NCBI GenBank assembly: GCA_009760855.2
Contig: WPIO01000078.1
Location: forward strand, 310,001-374,000
Direction: 5' to 3'
Length of the DNA: 64,000 nt
From: Cristatella mucedo
Taxonomy: Eukaryota > Bryozoa > Phylactolaemata > Cristatellidae
The notes beneath the pieces were generated by a model. The model was given only the letters and a program-made list of their open reading frames with translations. It was not told the origin of the DNA and did no database searches. Position numbers and translations under genes: made by a program. Position 1 is the first letter of the stretch. Each line of letters begins with the position of its first letter. Below, piece by piece: positions 10,446 to 24,655 of this stretch.

Positions 10446-10975
10446 TATAATAACAATAATACTGCACTTGATAATGCACCCTCAGAGAACTTAATCTCTC
10501 TCTCTCTAGGCGCTTTACATTTGCTGCAAAGGGAAATGCAATTCAACGGTGAGTAAAATCATGCTTGATAAGCAAACAAAATGAATAACATAGTTAGGGG
10601 TGAACATGCACAGCGTCAGCATGCAAGTATGGTTAGTGGCAGCATGCAACAGTGTCAGCACGCATAAGCACATAAAGAACGAGTCGCATGGCCCACTGAA
10701 TGCTCATAAATAGATGCGTTTTAGCTCCGTTTTAAATGTGACAAGTCAGGAGATGTCGTGACGCAAGTCGGGAATAAGTTCCAAGCTTTGGGAGCATGCG
10801 AACTAAAGACAAGGTCTCCAGAGGATTTGAGATTTCTATGAGGTGTGGGTAAACAGTTAGATTCCGAAAAGCGGATGATACGATGCTTAGCCTGGTGGGG
10901 AAGTAGATCTGATAGGTAGGCTAAGCGCTCTACGTTTTTCCTGGAGTCAGGAGACTTTTTGCTCGGTCGTGCTAC
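10446..10975 (-). mobile_element. L2 LINE (subfamily A) 3' portion
   Basis: The minus strand contains the end of the ORF (PKAWNLFPTCVTTSPDLSHL near 10800-10740), then the 3' UTR with the AGTGTCAGCACGCATAAGC word, and the tail with CGCCTAGAGAGAG and an ATTATTG end. The 5' side stops at a type 1 SINE. Confidence 0.75.
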
Positions 10976-11150
10976 CAAAAATCCTAGCTGCTTAAACAGC
11001 CTCTTTTTGTATAGCGACAGAAGAGCCTTTACGGCTATCACCACCGCTTGCAGTGGCGATAAAGGATCGCCCACCACAGGAATCGGACCCACGACCTCGG
11101 GACGGAGGTCGTGAAAGCAACCGCCTTACCTAGTGTGCCATAACGGCTAC
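10976..11150 (-). mobile_element. tRNA-derived SINE, type 1
   Basis: On the minus strand the A-box region GGCACACTAGGTAAGGCGG is followed by CACGACCTCC, the B-box region GGGTCCGATTCC, then the body GCGGTGGTGATAGCCGTAAA and GCTCTTCTGTCGCTATAC, and the end AGCTAGGATTTTT. The same consensus occurs at 16868, 18622, 24656, 27735, 45007, 49934 and 53782. Heads this close to tRNA imply an internal pol III promoter (established for tRNA-derived SINEs). Confidence 0.85.
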
Positions 11151-11339
11151 CAAGCCTGGGGACAGGCTGTCTAAAGGCTGCCACATTAGTGCTGCCTGCT
11201 AAAGCGTGAAGTACGAAGACACTCAGGAAGCAGAGTCTGTAGACCAGTAAGCAGAGTCTGTAGTTGTGCTGAATGCTGAATCACGCACGGATCAGCGCCC
11301 AAAGCACACCGTAACTGCAAGATAAGTTCCCTGGGGTGC

Positions 11340-11560
11340 AGGGAAATATGAGCTAAACCGGTGCGTCTTTAGCGGAGGTTTTAAGTTACATAAGGTAACG
11401 AAAGTGAGTTCCATGCATATTTAGTGTAGGCTCAATAACCAAAATATTTAACGGTACGGAGAGGGAAGGCGAGATGACTATCTGGCAGATCGACTTGCAT
11501 GTGAGCGGTATTTAACGTCGTGCAAATCCGCTCTAGCTATTTCCAAAACTAGCTTACGTA
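11340..11560 (-). mobile_element. Very diverged L2-like C-terminal remnant
   Basis: The minus strand gives AWNSLSLPYVT and then LKTSAKDAP. These fit the LWNSLP...LK..LKTHLF end of L2 ORF2 with stops between. The assignment rests on these short matches only. Confidence 0.35.
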
Positions 11561-14500
11561 AAGTGACAATACAGTATCTTGCTTTTGACACAAGACTGCT
11601 ATCATTTTCGACAGACTGCCATACACGTAGGCGTTGAAAAAGTAGCGTGCTGGATCAGCCAAATTGTGATGGGCGCTGTTTTTGTTCACCGTTGTCCATC
11701 AATTGTAACTGCTCAAGTTTCTCTATTTTATTCATCAGAAAGAGTCAGTTTCCAAGGTACCATCGACGCTGGAATTCTCACATTCAGCACTCTGCTCGAT
11801 TGATCACGATGTGCCTTCTACACTTCCACACCTAACTTCATCCGTAAGTCTCGTTGATATTATCAGCAGACGAGTAACGCCTTAGACGCATACGTACTTC
11901 TCTCCTTCTACTTTCCGATGATTTAACAGGGCTGATGGCATTTTAGAGCAATGTGAAAAACTGTACACACAAGCGTCAAGTCGGAAAGATATTCTAGTTG
12001 CTTATTCGGAATGCCCTGCGTTCAGCTCGTTGTCGTGGCTTCGACAATTTCCCGTTTGCTTGGAGGAGACAATGCTATTTCTTAATAAAGTCTTAATAAC
12101 GTCTTAATAAAGCAGAGTAGTGCATTGCAAGCTTATAAAAAGGAAATAGTTCCGCTCGATGTAGATAAAACGCAAATGCTGTTTCCATGTGAGCCAAAGA
12201 CATCTGGAGTTTATGTCGTTAGCTGGACTTGATAATGAAGCAGCCACATTTTCTGAGTTTGAATGTCTCGACTCGATCACGTATCATCTCCGCTCACCTA
12301 CCGGTACTCTCAGATATGTAAATATAAGTTCCATGAGCTCTTTTTAGTCACTATGTGGCTTTGACGATCGGTCGAATTACATGCAAAGATATGAACACCT
12401 CGACCAAGCGAGTAATCACGGTTCGAACGTCCTTTTTGTCACGTGCATTACAATAAAGCAACTAGTCGGCACTTGACAAGCAGTGCTACAAAAGACTGAA
12501 AACTTCTGCTTCTTACTCGGAGACGACTACCAGACAGAGAGCTTTATTTATAGTTTAATGTGAGACATTATACCGAAATTTATAAATGCAGAACAGCTAT
12601 GCAGATCATTGCAGTGTAGACGACAGACTCTTCTTTAATCGTCAGTATTCGGGCTCTATCGAACAAATCTTGAGTGTTATGTCTGGCCACCTTGTCGTCA
12701 ACGGCATCAATGATGGTGGTCTTCAGCGATGTCCACAGACGATACCAAGTGAATTTTGTTTCAGTAAGTAACTTTTCATTAGATTAGGCAGCAAGTTTCT
12801 TTGCTCCAAATAATAGACCCTTAATTTATTATACCTTTAGCGTTTGAACTAACGGAGCTGCTCTGCAAGTAGACAGTGTGACTTTTTTTGGCGTGTGCAG
12901 CTTCAAGCTGAATGCATACATGCCAAAGTGTACTAGCACTTGACCCGAGCAAACTGAAGGAGGGCTGAAGATAAATCATTGAAGCAAGCGAAGTGCAAAT
13001 GAAGGCGGCAGAAGTGACGTCTTTGTTAGAGCTGCACTGTGTGTCGAAGCAAAATGAGGCAGAAAAGAAGGCGGCATCCTCGCATGGCTTATATTGCTAT
13101 TTATTCTTTCTTTGACCATTTACTTTGGATAGCTGTAGCAGACATTGTGTGGCTGTGCAACATCTTCAAACTCGGACGGTAGAGTTGATGCATTTAGTTT
13201 CATGCCGAGCTCTCCCATTATCTCCCTCCGTAGGAGGTACGAGGTGATGAATCGTCGTAGCTCCGGCTGACTGCCTCTTCCAAGTGACCCCGCGAACTGT
13301 CTCTACCGTCTGAGCGGGTGAGTGCAAAGGGGCTCCAATGATGAAGCTCTAGATGGAAAGCGTCCTTGTCTTAGCAGTAGCTTTTCGTTGTCTGAGGCGA
13401 ATGCCCCTTTAAAGACTATTATGTTCGCGGTAGAAAGCCAATGCAGGTAGAACAGTTGAGTTCACAGGCACCTTTCAAGTTTTTTTAGCTGCTTCATATA
13501 TGTCACGTCTACGATCGAAAAGCCGAATGCGGCCGCTTTTTGGATCACTTGTGTGATCGAGCGGGTTGACATCAGATGCAGTGATCGAGTTCTTACACGG
13601 ATCAATACAACCAATATAGCCATTTACCTCCCGCTTCCGGTCATTGCTTGCAACAAACGAGCTCCGATCCATTTTTCTGGAGCGAGGCTAATGGCTTTTG
13701 TCTGGACAGCATTGGCGTCGCCACTTATTTACCTGCTCTGAACGCTACGAAGATCACCCGAGAAAAAGAATTGTATAAAAGTGAGTGTCAAAAAATAAAT
13801 GCCAATTAATCCTGAATTATAGAAATTAGAATAACGGTCCAAATTAAAAAATTAGCCACATCTGAAAACTTACAACAATGTATTCATGGCTGACTGCCCA
13901 AGCTACGGCTAAAGCTCGAATATTAGCAGCTGTCCACGGAAACACGCCTTCCATTTTTCAAAATTCAATGTTAATTCGCAGATGCCTTAGAAGTGTTCAT
14001 TCGATATTAGGACGCTAACTCGTATTGAACTAGTTCTGCAGACTGCTCAGTTAGAACATGTTCTGCTCCCTCGGCATGTGAAATTCAAGCTAAAGTACAG
14101 CTTACAAAGAGCCATTGAAGGGTTCGGAATCTGCGGCCGTGCTTTTCCTTAGATGGCACTTCCTCTCAGCGCTTCCTCTCAACGCCTCCTCTCAGCGCTT
14201 CGAGGTCCCTGACGGCCGCGTTCATTGAGAAGGCTCCAGCACTCATGGCTCGTCGTCAGACGAGGTCAGACTCCTTGGCCGATTCTACTTTCAATGAAAC
14301 TGAAGTGCCGCAAAGCTTCGACTTCCTCGATCGACCTCCAAGGCTCCGCAAACAATGTTTTTTTGCAGTGACGACTTCTAGCAAGTGGCCTACCATCCGG
14401 AGAGAAAACTGATACGAAGTCAAAATGAGGCGCATGGAAGTTCGTGTCACAGCCTGGTATCATTTCCTGCCATGTGACTGAACTGCCAGTAATAAACGTA

Positions 14501-14675
14501 TCTAATAGATGTCACTCTCTTAATACACACAAATAGATACCTGCAGTATCGTTTGAATGTGTTTATGAGAAATGTTTATTATATCGGTGCTTTGAATGAC
14601 CTAGAACTTTCTCAAATTAAAGAAAGACAAAACCACCTTACTGGTTATGGGAAAACGTAGCTTGGCTCAGAAATA
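11561..14675. other. Unassigned AT-rich DNA
   Basis: There are no recognisable protein motifs, long frames, SINE heads or large repeats. Small items are a triple TCTTAATAA word at 12078-12112 and a short tandem array of CCTCTCARCGCTTCCT at about 14162-14205. Frames here are under 70 codons. This could hold introns or small exons of a host gene, but I see no exon I can defend. Confidence 0.4.
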
Positions 14676-14780
14676 TAAGGTTGAGAAAAAAGTTCTTGCA
14701 TAGTGTTTTTGTTAAATCCTTGTTAAATTCATTAAACTATTATTGAAATTCCAGGGCATGAACTTTTTCCTCAATTTTAT
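14676..14780. mobile_element. Mariner-type MITE, copy 1
   Basis: Terminal inverted repeats GGTTGAGAAAAAAGTTCTTGC on the left and GGGCATGAACTTTTTCCTCA on the right face each other across about 60 bases, with TATA on both flanks. The GGTTGAGGAAAAAGTT type of terminus and the TA target are characteristic of mariner-like elements (family knowledge). There is no coding capacity. Confidence 0.7.
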
Positions 14781-16496
<1,716 letters not shown>

Positions 16497-16599
16497 CGCA
16501 AGTGTTGCAACTACTACACTATACTATTGCTCACTAATCTGTCATGGCTGTCTATCAATGAGCGCAGCGACTTGAAGATGACGTCAGAGAAACACATTT

Positions 16600-16866
16600 A
16601 AATGAATAGATTCAGAATAATGAGAGTCGTGAAATTGAAAAAGATGCAAAGCCTCGGTAGGAAGCAGATTGAATAGGTGTTTTGGTGCAAGAGAATGCAG
16701 GTACATAAAAGTAGATACCGTAACCTAAAATGAAGATTCGCTGCCTCATAGGGAGAAAATATGAGCTGGTGAGAAGTCGCAAAGCATGGAATTCGTGATA
16801 TTTGCGGTAGACGAGCTTGGCTGCAGGCAGAGCTTGCACTGGCAGTACGCGGGCTAAACGTTTCAT
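16600..16866 (-). mobile_element. L2/CR1-type LINE fragment, diverged
   Basis: The minus strand reads as a weak match to the post-RT domain: a VQ-AA-LV segment (VQALPAAKLVYRKY) followed by a LPMRQRI segment, which corresponds to the LPV..RI stretch of the family. There is no tail. It abuts a type 1 SINE on its 5' side. Confidence 0.5.
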
Positions 16867-16867
16867 G

Positions 16868-17062
16868 GGCCGTGGTAGCCCATGAGGTAAGGTGCTCTCT
16901 CTTCACGACCGAGGTCGTGGGCTCAATTACTGCAGTGGGCGATCCTTTATTCTTTATCCTTTATCCTTGCCAAATGCGAGTGGTGGTGATTGCAGTTAAT
17001 GCTCTTCTGCTGCAATATAAATGAGGCTAATTAATCAGCTAATCTGCATTTATTTATTTATT
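16868..17062 (+). mobile_element. tRNA-derived SINE, type 1
   Basis: The A-box region GGTAGCCCATGAGGTAAGG and B-box region GTGGGCTCAATTACTG are followed by a body with an extra CTTTATC duplication and a TTTATTTATTTATTG tail. It is more diverged than the copies at 24656 and 45007. Confidence 0.75.
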
Positions 17063-17196
17063 GTAAAGGTGCTTGCCTTTAATGACCGAGGTCAAAGTGC
17101 TCGCCTTTGATGACCGAGGTCGTGTGCTAGAGCCCTGCTGCATATGGGAAGCGTCTGGATAGAGATTCAGTCCTCTTAGGGCGCCAAACGAATGAA
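17063..17196 (+). mobile_element. SINE type 2 fragment with duplicated head
   Basis: GACCGAGGTC occurs three times within about 60 bases before the body GCGTCTGGATAGAGATTCAG and the end GGGCGCCAAACGAATGAATT. The head looks partially duplicated. It is followed by an (AC)9 run at 17203-17221. Confidence 0.6.
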
Positions 17197-17559
17197 TTAG
17201 ATACACACACACACACACACAAACATAGAGTATGTAGGCGTAGGACAAACATATGCATTGGTATATAAGAATATATAAAATATGTGTGCAGCACCGCCAG
17301 TGCTCTAAAAAAAAGTCTAGGTGAGAGGGAAACATTAGTGTAAATATATACATATATATTTTATTCCGCCGTTAGGAATACCTTTGAGTAGTGAGTTTCA
17401 AATATCAAGACCGAGTGTCAAAAACACATTGACAATTTTTGATGTGGTATACTTATCGAAAAGGGCCCAGGGTTTTGCAATTAAGCATTACTAACAACAG
17501 AGGTAGACTTAACTGAGGACTGCGCCGCTGAAGCGGTCATTTAGTGAAAGGTTACTTTG

Positions 17560-17818
17560 GATAAGGACACCTATATTGCTGGCAGATGCTACAGGAGTTA
17601 AGCTGGTCGAGCCGATGTTTAAGGTTGCGTTTTAAATTTTCAGAGTAACTCACGATTTCCGTAGCTAGTAAGGCGGTCTCTATTATCGTTATAATTGAGA
17701 AGGTTTGCTACCATCTAAATACGAAGATCAAGAAGGCAGTAAGGCATCAAAGCCGAAGTACAGTTGTGCTTCATCTGCACGACAATGAAAGACTGTGCTT
17801 TTCTTAGCGATTACGTTG

Positions 17819-17860
<42 letters not shown>

Positions 17861-18260
17861 TTAAACAGTAAAAGGAATGAGACCGAGCACATATACCTAC
17901 GATACGCGTATACCTGTAGAGGCTCACCTGATGGCTGCTTCTCATTAAGATCTAGACTGTAACATTGGCCACACGCAGAGGTAGAAACATTTTAACTATT
18001 GCAGTGCAGTATGCGGAATGCCCAGGCGAAGCGATAGTTGCTCAAGAAAGATTCGGTTGTCAATGTTAGCAAGAGCTGCTGAGAGATCCGACAGGGTCAC
18101 GTGAGATCTGGCCGGGTCATGAGAGAGACTCTACTTTGATAAGCATTTGTGAGATTGTCGTAATTAAATTTCTTTTATCCGGAATCTGTGGAGTCATTAG
18201 CACTAAAGCCCGACTGGAGTTCACAAGCTAAGTCTGAGGATTTGATGTAATAGCGGGAAT
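17560..18260 (-). mobile_element. Degraded L2-type LINE (third lineage), RT core
   Basis: The minus strand shows LSDLSAALANIDNRIFLEQL (for the family's LDLSAAFDTIDH..LL..L) and, further on, FHCRADEAQLYFGF (for FHCYADDTQLYLSF). The second catalytic aspartate is replaced by glutamate, and stops occur. A (GA)18 microsatellite at 17822-17857 sits inside the RT. It is more diverged than subfamilies A and B. Confidence 0.65.
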
Positions 18261-18621
18261 GCTCTGCTCCTTCGAGCACCTCCACATTCTTTTATAGGAA
18301 CGTGAGTCGGTAGAATCTCTTAGTTGCTTAAATTCTCATGGTCAAGATTTTATCTTAGTGAGTGTACTAGCATAGATCTTGAGAGAAGCAGCAAAATTGG
18401 AATTGACCACGAGTCTAAGAGACTGAATTACTGAATTACCGACAGTGTGCGTGCTTGCGTGTTTATGTAGTTGTGTGTCCCTGTTCGTCGATCTGAGTGG
18501 CTTTAAAGATTCGAAATGTCAGAATTCAAGGGGCCTACATTCAACCGCAGCTAGTTACTCTGCTTTGACATTAATTTATCTAAATATCTCATGCATATTG
18601 ATTGATCCGGTACATATCGGT

Positions 18622-18815
18622 GAGCCGTGATTGCACACTAGGTAAGGCAGTTAGTTGTTTTTCACGACCTCGGTCCCAAGGTCGTGGGTTCGAATCCAGC
18701 GGTGGGCGATCCTTAATCGCCACTGCTACCGGTAGTGATGGACGTAAAGGCTTTTTTGTCGCTAAACAAAAGAGGCTGTTAAAAATCAGCTAGTATTTAT
18801 TTTTATTTATTCATA
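18622..18815 (+). mobile_element. tRNA-derived SINE, type 1
   Basis: The head CACACTAGGTAAGGCAGTTA, B box GTGGGTTCGAATCC, body GGTAGTGATGGACGTAAAGG and end AAATCAGCTAGTATTTATT are present in order. The tail is TTTATTTATTC-like. Confidence 0.85.
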
Positions 18816-18904
18816 CCGCACCTCTACGCCGTTTTGCTTACACAAACATTCACATTCACGTGAGTGCTTCTGCCAAATGTTCGCAAATATGAATACCTTG
18901 TAAC

Positions 18905-18976
18905 AAATGTAAAGCGCCTAGAGAGAGATTGAGCTCTCCGAGGGCGCTTTATCAAGTGCATTATTATTATTGTTAT
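18905..18976 (+). mobile_element. Solitary L2-A 3' end
   Basis: It consists only of the structured tail TGTAAAGCGCCTAGAGAGAG, the complementary-looking CTCCGAGGGCGCTTTATCAA and an (ATT)n end. Pieces this short recur at 20198, 22516, 29070 and 47213. From here to 19394 nothing else is recognised. Confidence 0.75.
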
Positions 18977-19394
18977 TAATTTTACTCGCCTGTGCGTTTG
19001 CTTAGCCGGACTACCGATTTACCTTCTTTAATACTGAATATTCAGTGTTGAAACTGAGCTTGAAATAATGGCAGGTAGACCTGTAATAATGAATAGAACT
19101 CGGTGTCTTAGCAGAAATAAAACTTGTTTCTAATCTAACGTCGGTTTGACATTGACATTACATAGACAGACGCTGCACTAATAATTTAGCACAGTCTAGA
19201 TTTAGCCCTTACCAGCCGACTCGAATAAGGCTCATTCAAGGTGTAAAAGCAAAGCCTTTATTTCTATGCATCGTTTCCTACCTGCGCTTAAGCAGTAGCA
19301 GTACCGTATATTGATTGCCTGAGAAGTCACAACACTGGCTCACTGCAACCGTGTATCCCTGCCTGGAGCCGTGGCTTCGGCTGCTCGTGACGCC

Positions 19395-19507
<113 letters not shown>

Positions 19508-20197
19508 CCGCTTCACTCGGCACTGCTCGCCTTTTCTGACGCGGCGTGATTGTGAAAATTTTGAAATTCTTACGAGGGTCGACGGAGGACAGAAGCTTAA
19601 ACCTCTTCTGAGCTTGTTTGTCTGCTTTTCCGTAGCCCTGCTGTTTGAGCCAATCGTGGCCAAGGCCGAGTCGAAGCCTGTGCTCAACCCAATAGGGAAA
19701 TCGCGTGCCGAAGTCTGTGGAGCTCTTGGCGTTTTCCTTGTCCTGCGAATGCAACTCGGTGATGTCGGCTAGGTTTTGAAGAACCGCTAGATGGCAATAT
19801 TAGCAGCTGTGCGACGGAAGCTGAAGACGTAAAAGCTGAAGGGATTATGATTAGCGGTACCTTAATGTGGTGCTCAACTAGCTGTTCATTGTGCTTAATG
19901 AAATACATGTAATTAGATATTTCTTGGCTACTACATCAAATAAAAATATTACAGAGGTATATGTGGAAATTTACTTTTTCATTTCTACCAAAACATCGCT
20001 GAAGCTTTCGGACAGCAGTGTTATGTACACGAATACAGATGCCAATATATATGCGCGAATACATACCGACATGCAGCTAGGCACATTGTGGTGATTATAG
20101 ATGCAGCCTAACGCCCACCCCCCCGCCCCGCGGTCGGCCAATACGAAGGGATGGCCGGCCACGTAAACGTCGGAACATATTTCAATGGAAGCCTGCA

Positions 20198-20276
20198 ACC
20201 ACGTAAAGCGCCTGGATAGAGATTGAGTTCACTGAGGGCGCTTTATCGAGTGTTCTATTATTCTTATTATTATTCC
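20198..20276 (+). mobile_element. Solitary L2-A 3' end
   Basis: CACGTAAAGCGCCTGGATAG, then GAGGGCGCTTTATCGAGTG, then an ATTATT tail. The stretch 20277-20989 to its right is GC-rich with a pyrimidine tract (20394-20430) and no recognised gene. Confidence 0.75.
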
Positions 20277-20989
20277 TGTTTCAAGCTTTGCATTGCTACT
20301 CGCTGGGCGGTAGCTCGCTTTCGCAGCTGCTGATTCTGCCTGGGCTACGGCTGTCCTCGCACACCGCTTCTTTTCTGCAGCTTCACCTCCGCTGCCTCCC
20401 CCCTCCCTCCCTCCCGCCACTCCCATCCACCAGCCGTGCCGCCTGTCTTTCACACCTCCGAAACCACGAGACCGAACTTGTGTATGCGCGTGTCGTTCGC
20501 CCAACCGTAGGCCGTCAGCTAACGAAGACGGGCCGAATCATATGCGGAGGGCAAAAGGGCAAATTCTTTCCGTGCGTTTCGTGCGAGGGCTAAAACTGTC
20601 TGTCGGGCGTGTCATCAGTTCAGAGTGCATTATCGATGCTTACGAAGTCCTGCGGCACTCGGCTCGTCCATTGACGTCAAGCTTGCCTGCATTCAGCCAC
20701 TCAAATAGCGAAGCCTTGGACAGAGATACCCACCCACGGTCTGTGCATTTGAAACATTCGGCCTCACCGTCCGCAGCTCGCTTGCTGTTTGTGAGTCCTT
20801 CGGCCGTGCAATAAGACGCTTGCAGCTGGTACAAAACTCTGTAGCTACGCTTGCCTGCAGCTAACGTAGCAATGGCGTCGTGATTGTAGTTTGATTATTT
20901 CCCTAACGGCACGTACGCGGCACCACGCAGAACACCGAAACGGACTCGAAGACATGTATGTATTCGCACGGACGCGGCAATGGGTCGGT

Positions 20990-21420
20990 GCACTAGAGTT
21001 TTGCACCAACCGTAAGCGATAGGGAGAGTATAAACTGAAAAGATGCAGACCGAGCACAGAGTCCTGCAATGGTCCGTACTTCGACGGTCCCTCGGACGAC
21101 CTTTTTCAGTTTACATGAATACTGTGGAAGCGTCCAACTGAGATACAAAATCCGACGAACCATCGTAATGCAGTGCCAGCGATGGCCAGGCCAGATGAGA
21201 GGCGCTCGAGAAGAACTTGGGGATCAATAGTATCAAATGCAGCTGAAAGATCAAGCAGAACGAAAAGAGAGACTTTACCTGAGTCTGCATTCCTGAGAAT
21301 GTAGACAACTAGACCAGCATATTTAGCCGCTGCTTTAGTGCCTTGCTGACCGGCCAAGTCATGAGCCGCAAGACATTTTTTTCCGTTCCTAAGCCATTTG
21401 TCAGGAGGCGAGCGCCTTAG
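20990..21420 (-). mobile_element. L2 LINE (subfamily A), RT fingers region
   Basis: The minus strand keeps 83 codons open and reads KAAAKYAGLVVYILRNADSG, then LLDLSAAFDTIDPQVLLERL and GTALRWF. This is the RT block that precedes the catalytic YADD. Nothing of YADD or beyond is present. Together with the element to its right it forms a block that also occurs at about 7690-9240. Confidence 0.85.
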
Positions 21421-21724
21421 ATGATGGACGTGTCGAGGTCCTTTCCTGATTGTTCTTAGACCTCATGATTAGGTGTTCTATCATAAGTATTTCCTCACGC
21501 AAGTGAATATGTATTCACTTTATAAAGCTCCTCTTAGTGCGATAGCGTGCGTACCGCTGCACCTAGGCTATTTTTACCTCCGTCGCTAAATGTAAAGGAC
21601 CTGAATAGATAATCAGGGCTGCTTAGGGCCTATACAAGCAACACGTTAACAGTATAACTGTCATTATTAGATACAGCTGCAACTACCGTGTCCCGGTAAA
21701 AGAAGACGTTTGATAATCGGGTTG

Positions 21725-22340
21725 TTTCTCTTTGATTAGTTATTTTAAAGATAGCTTCCGGTGCCCCCCCCCCCCCCCCCCCGCTGCTCGCTCTTAGCTC
21801 CCCCGCCCCGCTCCCTACTGATTGCCGAGGGCCATTGCTTTGCACTTGGAGACTTGCTGTGGCTGACTTGGGGCAGTGCCATTCACAGTTCACGGGCCAG
21901 CAGCGCTTACGGCGCTGCCTCGAGGCCATCGGGCCATCGCAGCTGGGCACAATGCCGAAGCGAGGCCGCCACCAGGTGACCACCGAGTACTGACCGCGCC
22001 CACTTCGGAACCGTCTCCGTGCGTGTTCCCGTGCGATTAAAAGCCTGCCCGCAGACGCGAAATAACGATTTGACGGGTAGCAGTCAGAGTCGTTGTCAGC
22101 ATGCCACAAGAGAGCTCTCGTAACATGAATCACCTGCTCGCCAACAAACATCTCTCGCCAGAGCAGCCGCTGCAGCAACTTCGAGCTGGCAGTTAAGACG
22201 TAGACAACGCTGGCGTTACTGACGTAGGCGTGCGGCCTCCAGGTCACGGCGGATCTGGGCCGCATGCACGGCGCTCGTGGCCGTAGCCTGCAAGCAGCCG
22301 CTCAGCGGGAACTGCCGGCCAGTCCTTTCCGAAAGCCTCC
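21725..22340 (+). mobile_element. Fold-back-like element, copy 3
   Basis: The left arm (about 21725-22040, containing a C run at 21764-21782) and centre (22060-22195) match copy 2. The right arm is missing or replaced by block iii of the large inverted repeat. A 211-codon minus-strand frame (21630-22265) crosses it. The part shared with the other copies reads LLxREMFxGxQxIHV, then an AD-rich stretch. The frame is not intact in the other copies at the same extent, so I do not call a gene. Confidence 0.45.
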
Positions 22341-22389
22341 TGTTAACTCGTGCAAGCACAATCTCTGATGTCTGGAGGCACTGCAGGCT

Positions 22390-23240
22390 AACAAATCCGT
22401 CGCGGACGAGAATTTGAGCTCGAGCCTCGAAGCCGCTGGTAGACGTCATGGCCGCTGCCGGACGTTTGTGAGACCCTCCTTCGCTGTCAAACAGAAATCT
22501 CTACGCTACCGACATTAACAATAATAAAAATGATAATGCACTTGATAAAGCGTTCTCGGAGAGCTCAATCTCTCTCTGTAGGCGCTTTACATTGACTTAT
22601 TATGGCAAGATGCATTTGCTCTTCCTCGCCGTCGCGTTCATCTTCTGTCGGCATGCCTGCGTGCAGCGGTGCGGCACCGAGAAGTCGCTTGCTGGTATAT
22701 AAAGTTCGGGGCGTCACCATTACTCGTCGCCCGGCGGCTGGGACTGGCACCATTGCGAGCGCTGTGTTTGCGGCTCAGTCCTGACCGGAAGTGGAAGCCG
22801 CAGACCCCGGTAGTAGCTCCAGCCTACTCCAGTCAACCCTGTGAAAATCCAGCCACTATAGAATTTGTCAATGCAAGCGTGCAAACATTTCCTTTAGTAA
22901 GCTTTGCATTGCTGCACCTAGCCAGTGGCTCGCTTCAGCTAAAGCGTTTCCTGCGGAAGCGAGCGGCTCTTATAGAAGTACCTCTCCTAGCTGGGGCGGC
23001 GGCCCCACTGCTACCCGGCTATAGTAGCAGCGCCGCCTGTCGCTGCCTTCTCCAGAGCCGCGCGGCCTCGACAGTTCGCTCGTACGTCATTTGCTGGGCC
23101 ATAAATCACCTGCTAACGAAGGACTGAGTGCAAAAGGGCATTCTCAGGTCGTGTCAAGGCCGAAGCCTTCAGTCCGGCAAGCCGGTTCAGACAGCCCGTT
23201 TCGCTTAATACGAAGTTCGCCCGTACTCATTTTGTCCCTT
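22390..23240. repeat. Inverted-repeat block iii, right copy
   Basis: This is the counterpart of 1585-2370. Matching segments run without reordering: 22430-22512 with 2262-2345, 22600-22800 with 2050-2250, and 22800-23235 with 1590-2050. The gap at 22516-22600 is an inserted solitary L2 3' end. Identity is about 75-80 percent by eye. Confidence 0.75.
22516..22600 (-). mobile_element. Solitary L2-A 3' end with an empty-site counterpart
   Basis: On the minus strand TGTAAAGCGCCTACAGAGAG is followed by the CTCCGAGAACGCTTTATCAA end and an ATTATTGTTA tail. The left copy of block iii reads straight through (GTCAACGTCCTCAGCGTAG), so this is an insertion after the blocks separated. TCAATGT and TTAATGT flank it, a plausible imperfect target-site duplication. 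Confidence 0.75.
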
Positions 23241-23242
23241 AT

Positions 23243-23369
23243 ATTGGGTTGAGGAAAAAGTTTGCGTGTCGCATTTTTCATTATGCCCTTATTAAATCCA
23301 GTAAATTATTATTTCATTAAATTATTAATATTGAAATCTCTGCGCACGAACCTTTTCCTCAACCTTGTA
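23243..23369. mobile_element. Mariner-type MITE, copy 2
   Basis: GGGTTGAGGAAAAAGTTTGC and its inverted partner CGCACGAACCTTTTCCTCAA bound an AT-rich centre with duplicated TAAATTATTA words. It shares termini and much of the centre with copy 1 at 14676. It lies right at the edge of inverted-repeat block iii and is absent from the left arm. Confidence 0.7.
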
Positions 23370-23439
23370 CTTCAACTCAGTCTACAGCAGCGGACAGTTG
23401 TACACATTCAAGCCGGCTTAGACTGTTAAGTTGAAACCA

Positions 23440-23830
23440 CGACCAAGTTAGTCCATGAATTTGCGACATTCAGCTCGACTTGTATACCTCAAAACTCCCA
23501 GATCTTTCGGTCCGGCCAGTGCAATTAGACGCCCGCCGTTGGACCGAAAATCTGTAGCTAGGCCGCTTTGCAGCGAACGTCGCTATTCTATGCAATACCA
23601 GCAGCACGCAGCCGCCTTTCGCTGGCTGCCCATCAAGCACGATATCGACTTCAAAGCTTTGCCTCTCCATTGTAGTTCCCTTCCTTCTTTTACTCCAATG
23701 TGTGCCTCGTGCTAGCTATTGCAGGTACGCACTCTTCTGAGTCGAGTCAGCGAGCCGCGTCTCACCTAAGATCCTTTGGAGACCGCGTCTGTAATGCTTG
23801 CGCTCCCAAAGTCACGTGATCACACCCCCC
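23440..23830 (+). mobile_element. L2-type LINE fragment
   Basis: The plus strand reads RWLPIKHDIDFKALPL, the post-RT signature (WLPV..RIDFK.L.L). Further on it has FGDRVCNACAPKV (family: GDRAFSV.APK.WN). It has no 3' tail, and stops are present. A TATA-less AC/CC tract follows. Confidence 0.65.
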
Positions 23831-23954
23831 CACACACCGATCGTACGATACCCTCTGACTTGACGTAGAAAGAAGCCAAGCGTCCACCTGGACCTCACAG
23901 CAACTGCAGAGTACGAGTGAACTGTCCTTCTTGTCCTTACGGGCTCCAACAGAT

Positions 23955-24104
23955 GCCGCGCTGACTTGGCCTAGTGGTTAAGTTGCTAGCCACGACCAGC
24001 ATCAAGGTTCAATGTATTTGATTACCAAGGTCGGAGGTTCGTGCTCCCGTAGCACATGCCTGAATAGAGAATAGTTCTCTTCACATGCTATTCAAACGAA
24101 TTAT
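23955..24104 (+). mobile_element. tRNA-derived SINE, type 2
   Basis: The head GACTTGGCCTAGTGGTTAAG, a B-box region GGTCGGAGGTTCGTGCTC, the body ATGCCTGAATAGAGAATAG and the end GCTATTCAAACGAATTATA. The tail passes directly into a long TA/TG microsatellite, which may have grown from it. Confidence 0.75.
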
Positions 24105-24347
<243 letters not shown>

Positions 24348-24655
24348 CACTTGGCATATTATCACTATGCAAAAGCCACTCTTCCATTATTGCATTTGTA
24401 AAGTGCCTGGAGGAGATGCATTTCTCTAAGGGTGCTATGAAGTATTCATTCTTTTTGTTGTCAAGATATGCCCTCACTCGATGACATTTAAAAAGAAACT
24501 TAGACCTGAGTGTTTCTCATAGCATTTTTTGTGTGAGTTCTCATTGGTGGGTGTACTTAGGCATTCTGACACCGTATCACTAATCTGTTGACAAGCTTTC
24601 TGCAAAGCGTATGCACAGTGCCCAATTGGCTATTTAGTTCTGCTTGGGCGCTGCA